Shown: positions 60,875-64,000 of the stretch, one piece after another
Layout of the letters: the number at the start of each line of letters is the position of its first letter
Position numbering within the stretch: the stretch's first letter is position 1
Origin: Elasticomyces elasticus
Lineage: Eukaryota; Ascomycota; Dothideomycetes; Mycosphaerellales; Teratosphaeriaceae
Length of the DNA stretch: 64,000 nucleotides
Reading direction: 5' to 3'
Assembly (NCBI GenBank): GCA_035926095.1
Contig: JAVRQT010000002.1
Coordinates: forward strand, 1,178,001-1,242,000
Program-made: the position numbers and the translations under genes
The notes under the pieces: model-generated
What the model saw: only the letters and a program-made list of their open reading frames with translations
Database searches by the model: none
What the model was told of the DNA's origin: nothing

Positions 60875-63800
60875 TCACTCGTCTCCGAACGTTCCCTCCC
60901 CGAGGTCGACCTTCCCAATACTCATCACTTCCCTCAAGTCTTCCGTCTCATCACTGCTCAGATTCAGCCCACCTTGACCACCCTCAGCTTCCCTTCTCTC
61001 CTTGGCCTGGTTGCTCAAACGCACAGCAATGCGGGTGAAGTACTCCTTCATACTTCGCTGCTGCGCGGGTGGCAGTTTGGAGCCTGGACCAGAAGGGGAG
61101 AAGAACTTGTCAAAGACTGCGCTCTCCTGTTCGACGACTGAGAAGATTGCAAGGAAGGCTGCCTCGGCTGACAGTTTGACTGGAATGACAATGTCGCGAA
61201 CGCAGGCAAAGATGGGTGGGACCAATGTCTCAAGGTGTGGCCGGACGAGCTCGTTCTGCTCGCGTGACATCGTGCGAACTACCACCAGTGCGAGGCGTCG
61301 GGTATCGACAGGATGTCCAGGCGGAATGACCTGAGCTAAGGCATCGAAGAGCGGCTTAGTGTGCTCATAGCTCTTGTTGCCCTCCTCCGCGAGGAGATAT
61401 TTGCCAGCCGCCAGTACACAGTTGTCCGAGACGAAAGGCTGGTTGCTGCCAATGCCTTGCACAATGACTGATTCTGTGATGTCGCCGAGATTCTGCGTGA
61501 GCGCCTGCGGTGCCTCTACCAGCACAGCGTTGAGCGCCAGCACCGATGAATGGGTAAAGTGCGTTGTGAGCACACGGCCTTTGATGAGGTTCATGGCAGC
61601 ATCCTGTGGCAACACCTTGATCAACGCACCAAGAAGTTTGGCATGGGTTATGTTCAGCGCAGCATCGCTGTCTCCGGAGTCAGAGTCGATGAGACCCAGG
61701 ATGGAGTTGCGAGAGACCTCGCTCATGTTTGCGCCAGCCTTGCTCACGACCTCGTAGAGTGCCTTCAGCATTGCGTTCTTGACCCCAGTGTCCGTAGTCT
61801 TCGCTCCCGTGACGAGCTCAGCAATGAGCGGGTCAATGCGTGGTGTCATCGTGATCAGTGTGCCCAGAGCCTTTGCTGCTCTAGATCGCAGCACTTCGCT
61901 GGAGGGGTCCGCAAGTGACTTCGCAAACGTACGCTGCAGCTGTGGCAAGAAAGGCTTCAGGAAGGTTGGGATCTTCTCGAGCAGGTTATTGAGTGTCAGC
62001 AAGATAGCGGCCTTGAGTTCTGTTGATCGCTCAGACACGACACGAATCAACGGTCCGGTGATCTGTGTGACGAAAGGCTTCAAGCCGTCAGCACTGGTTC
62101 GGTCGACCAGGTCTGAAATGGCCAGCGCAGCTTGCGTTCTCTGCTCTGCCGAGCCGTTCATGAGACCTTGCAAGAAGATCGGAAGGATGGCGTTGATGCC
62201 CTTCGGCAGTGAGAAGCCAGGCAGATCGTGGCCAGCAACACCGACCTGGTTGAGGGTCTGCCGAGTCGAGGTGACGAGCGACTCCATCTCTTCCTTGCGT
62301 AGCCGTGCCGTAAGCGCACTCAACGCAGTCCATGCAGCTTTGACTACTTCCTTGTCGCTATCATCAAACGCGATGAGTAGGACACGAATAAGCTCTGGGT
62401 AGTAGCGCGAGTAGTCCACTTGTGCCGTCTGGAAGAACTTGGCAAGGTGGATGTCGGCGGAGGCACGTTTCCGGTGATCGTCATGCTTGACGAGAGCGAC
62501 CATGGCACTCATCATCGTGTTTAGACCATCAAACTCATCCACCGAAACCAGAATGGTGTCAAGGGCAATGTCTAGCTCGCCCCGAAGCGAGTCGTCCTTG
62601 CACACCACGATGTTGTCCATGAGCGCGTTGAGTATGTTTGGCAGTCTTCTGGTCATGGCTGAGCTCGCTACCTGCGCAAGAGACGCTAAAGCTCGGGCAT
62701 TGAAAGCAGAGATCGGTGACGTGAGCAGAGTCGGCAGGAGATTCGGCAGGATGACATTCGATCGACTTGCTTCCGTCAACAGTGTTAGGAGACCTGCCAG
62801 TGCATTCTCGGCGTCGTCCTCGGAGCGTAGTAAGGCAAGCAGGTGAGGCAAAACTTGATCAATAGAGCGCTTGCCAATGACCTTCTGCAGTGAGTCGAAC
62901 GCTTCCGCCGCAGCTTCTCGCACATCTTCGTCAGAGTCGACCAGCGCAGTCCGTACGACCGAGATGAGGGTCTTCTCGTACTCTTCGAGTGACTCTGGCG
63001 AGGCGGACGCAATAAGTTCGCGAAGGGCGATGCATATGCCTTGGCGTGCATCGGTGTCGGTAGAAGTCTGCAAGCCTTCTTCGAGTGTTGGCAAGAGGCT
63101 TGCCAGTACGCCCTCACCGGCTTTCCGTATGAGCTCGCCAAGCGCATTACCAGCGATGACTTTTTGCTCCATGTTTGAGCTTGCCAATCGCCGGATGAGT
63201 AGCTGGGTAAGCGTCGGGATTAGCTCACGTAGAGTGCGCGGTGTCGAGACCAGAGCCTTCCAGACCATAATCGCTGCCGTGCGCACCAGACCGGAAGTGT
63301 CGTTGCGACATATGTACAGACCAGAGAGCACTCTGTCGCGCTTCTCTTGACCGAGGACTTCGAGGAGTGACTGCCCAGCCTCGGTAGCGTTCTCCTCCAT
63401 ATCTTCTGCTTCCGTCTTACCGCTGATACCTGTAAGATTGAAGAGCAGATCTCCGACCAACTCCACCGAGCTGAGTCGGATGCGGTAGCTGTCGTCTGCC
63501 AAGCCACGTTCAAGCTCGGGAAGCAGCAAGTCGACAGAGCGAGCCGCGAAGTTCTTGACAAGTAGTCGGCCAGCTCGCAATGAAGTCTCGCGAATTGATT
63601 CAATGTCATCAGCAAGCCCAGCGAGGATAGGTGGGATGATCTTTGACAGGTAGTTGGCGAAGCTTTGTCCAAAGCAAGCAGGCAAGAAAATGAACAGAGA
63701 CATGAACCCTTCGCGGACCGCAGCCTTGGAGCTGGCGACGTTCTGCAGGATCGTGGGCAGGGTCTCTTCGAGTCGGCCAGTGCCGAGACCAGCCAGTACT

Positions 63801-64000
63801 TCGCTGAGCGCTTGAGCAGAGCCAAGACGGTCACCAGCTCCCGTGTCTGATTTCAAAGTTTGCATGAGATCTGGAATGAGATCCGGAAGTGCATCTTCAC
63901 CAAGCTTCTCAATAGTCGAGCCTAGTGCTTTGGAAGCCGTTGCTCTCGTGGCGGGTACTGGGTCTACGATAGCCACTCGAAGCCCAGCAACGAGTATAGG
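60875..64000 (-). CDS. GCN1: Translational activator Gcn1, C-terminal part (5' end outside window)
   Basis: Gcn1 binds ribosomes and Gcn2 and is needed for Gcn2 to sense uncharged tRNA and phosphorylate eIF2-alpha under amino-acid starvation. The open frame runs off the window at 64000 (PILVAGLRVAIVDPVPATRATA) and ends at 60875. It gives about 1,040 C-terminal residues of a protein normally near 2,600-2,700. The sequence is continuous HEAT repeats, with units such as VREGFMSLFIFLPACFGQSFANYLSKIIPPILAGLADD, SYRIRLSSVELVGDLLFNLTG, and GIVRT/GLVRTAAIMVWKALV. It includes the region that binds the Gcn2 RWD domain in yeast. The tail is acidic with Gly-rich linkers (NLSSDETEDLREVMSIGKVDLGEGTFGDE). 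No intron or break is seen in this part. Confidence 0.95.
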   Translation of the reverse strand, partial: PILVAGLRVAIVDPVPATRATASKALGSTIEKLGEDALPDLIPDLMQTLKSDTGAGDRLGSAQALSEVLAGLGTGRLEETLPTILQNVASSKAAVREGFMSLFIFLPACFGQSFANYLSKIIPPILAGLADDIESIRETSLRAGRLLVKNFAARSVDLLLPELERGLADDSYRIRLSSVELVGDLLFNLTGISGKTEAEDMEENATEAGQSLLEVLGQEKRDRVLSGLYICRNDTSGLVRTAAIMVWKALVSTPRTLRELIPTLTQLLIRRLASSNMEQKVIAGNALGELIRKAGEGVLASLLPTLEEGLQTSTDTDARQGICIALRELIASASPESLEEYEKTLISVVRTALVDSDEDVREAAAEAFDSLQKVIGKRSIDQVLPHLLALLRSEDDAENALAGLLTLLTEASRSNVILPNLLPTLLTSPISAFNARALASLAQVASSAMTRRLPNILNALMDNIVVCKDDSLRGELDIALDTILVSVDEFDGLNTMMSAMVALVKHDDHRKRASADIHLAKFFQTAQVDYSRYYPELIRVLLIAFDDSDKEVVKAAWTALSALTARLRKEEMESLVTSTRQTLNQVGVAGHDLPGFSLPKGINAILPIFLQGLMNGSAEQRTQAALAISDLVDRTSADGLKPFVTQITGPLIRVVSERSTELKAAILLTLNNLLEKIPTFLKPFLPQLQRTFAKSLADPSSEVLRSRAAKALGTLITMTPRIDPLIAELVTGAKTTDTGVKNAMLKALYEVVSKAGANMSEVSRNSILGLIDSDSGDSDAALNITHAKLLGALIKVLPQDAAMNLIKGRVLTTHFTHSSVLALNAVLVEAPQALTQNLGDITESVIVQGIGSNQPFVSDNCVLAAGKYLLAEEGNKSYEHTKPLFDALAQVIPPGHPVDTRRLALVVVRTMSREQNELVRPHLETLVPPIFACVRDIVIPVKLSAEAAFLAIFSVVEQESAVFDKFFSPSGPGSKLPPAQQRSMKEYFTRIAVRLSNQAKERREAEGGQGGLNLSSDETEDLREVMSIGKVDLGEGTFGDE

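Overview
The window is nuclear DNA from a filamentous ascomycete, most likely a Dothideomycete. Genes are mostly intron-poor. Introns are short (about 45-60 nt, GTRAGT...CTRAC...YAG). A giant leashin/involucrin-repeat (Woronin-body tether) gene is present, which is a Pezizomycotina hallmark. Several genes are families common in such genomes (Bli-3, DUF6314, Ayg1-like hydrolase, LPPELR/F-box-like proteins). The class assignment is inference from gene content, not from a marker phylogeny.

Layout. 1-3.4 kb: a zinc-type quinone/enoyl reductase (minus, 3' end cut by the window edge) divergent from an FAD monooxygenase. 3.9-7.9 kb: Bli-3-like flavin-fold protein and Pol5 (rRNA synthesis). 9.7-13.9 kb: the mitotic phosphatase Cdc25 and the calcium sensor NCS-1. 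14.4-19.9 kb: an accessory patch with two LPPELR-motif proteins (one frameshifted), a structured tRNA-like Pol III element, a MYST acetyltransferase and a tandem pair of unknown small proteins. 20.4-26.4 kb: a TM9SF/EMP70 protein, two tandem F-box paralogues (one frameshifted), a cluster of tRNA-like elements and the mitochondrial ATPase inhibitor IF1. 27-33.3 kb: hexokinase, an F-box/LRR-like protein, a DUF6314 protein and an Ayg1-like alpha/beta hydrolase. 35.2-56.8 kb: one open frame of 7,205 codons for the leashin/involucrin-repeat protein. 57-64 kb: a small basic protein, the eisosome protein Pil1, ribosomal protein eL19 and the C-terminal part of Gcn1 (5' end outside the window).

Most genes are unrelated housekeeping genes and there is no operon-like logic. 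Themes that recur are translation and ribosome supply (Pol5, eL19, Gcn1), cell cycle and signalling (Cdc25, NCS-1, hexokinase), and hyphal cell architecture (leashin at septa, Pil1 at the plasma membrane). The least explained signal is a family of about 140-150 nt elements with tRNA-like ends, A/B-box promoters, oligo-T terminators and covarying acceptor stems, but with a structured insert of roughly 75-85 nt where an anticodon loop should be. No transposon, CRISPR array or plasmid feature was seen. All exon joins were made by eye from splice consensus and reading frame.
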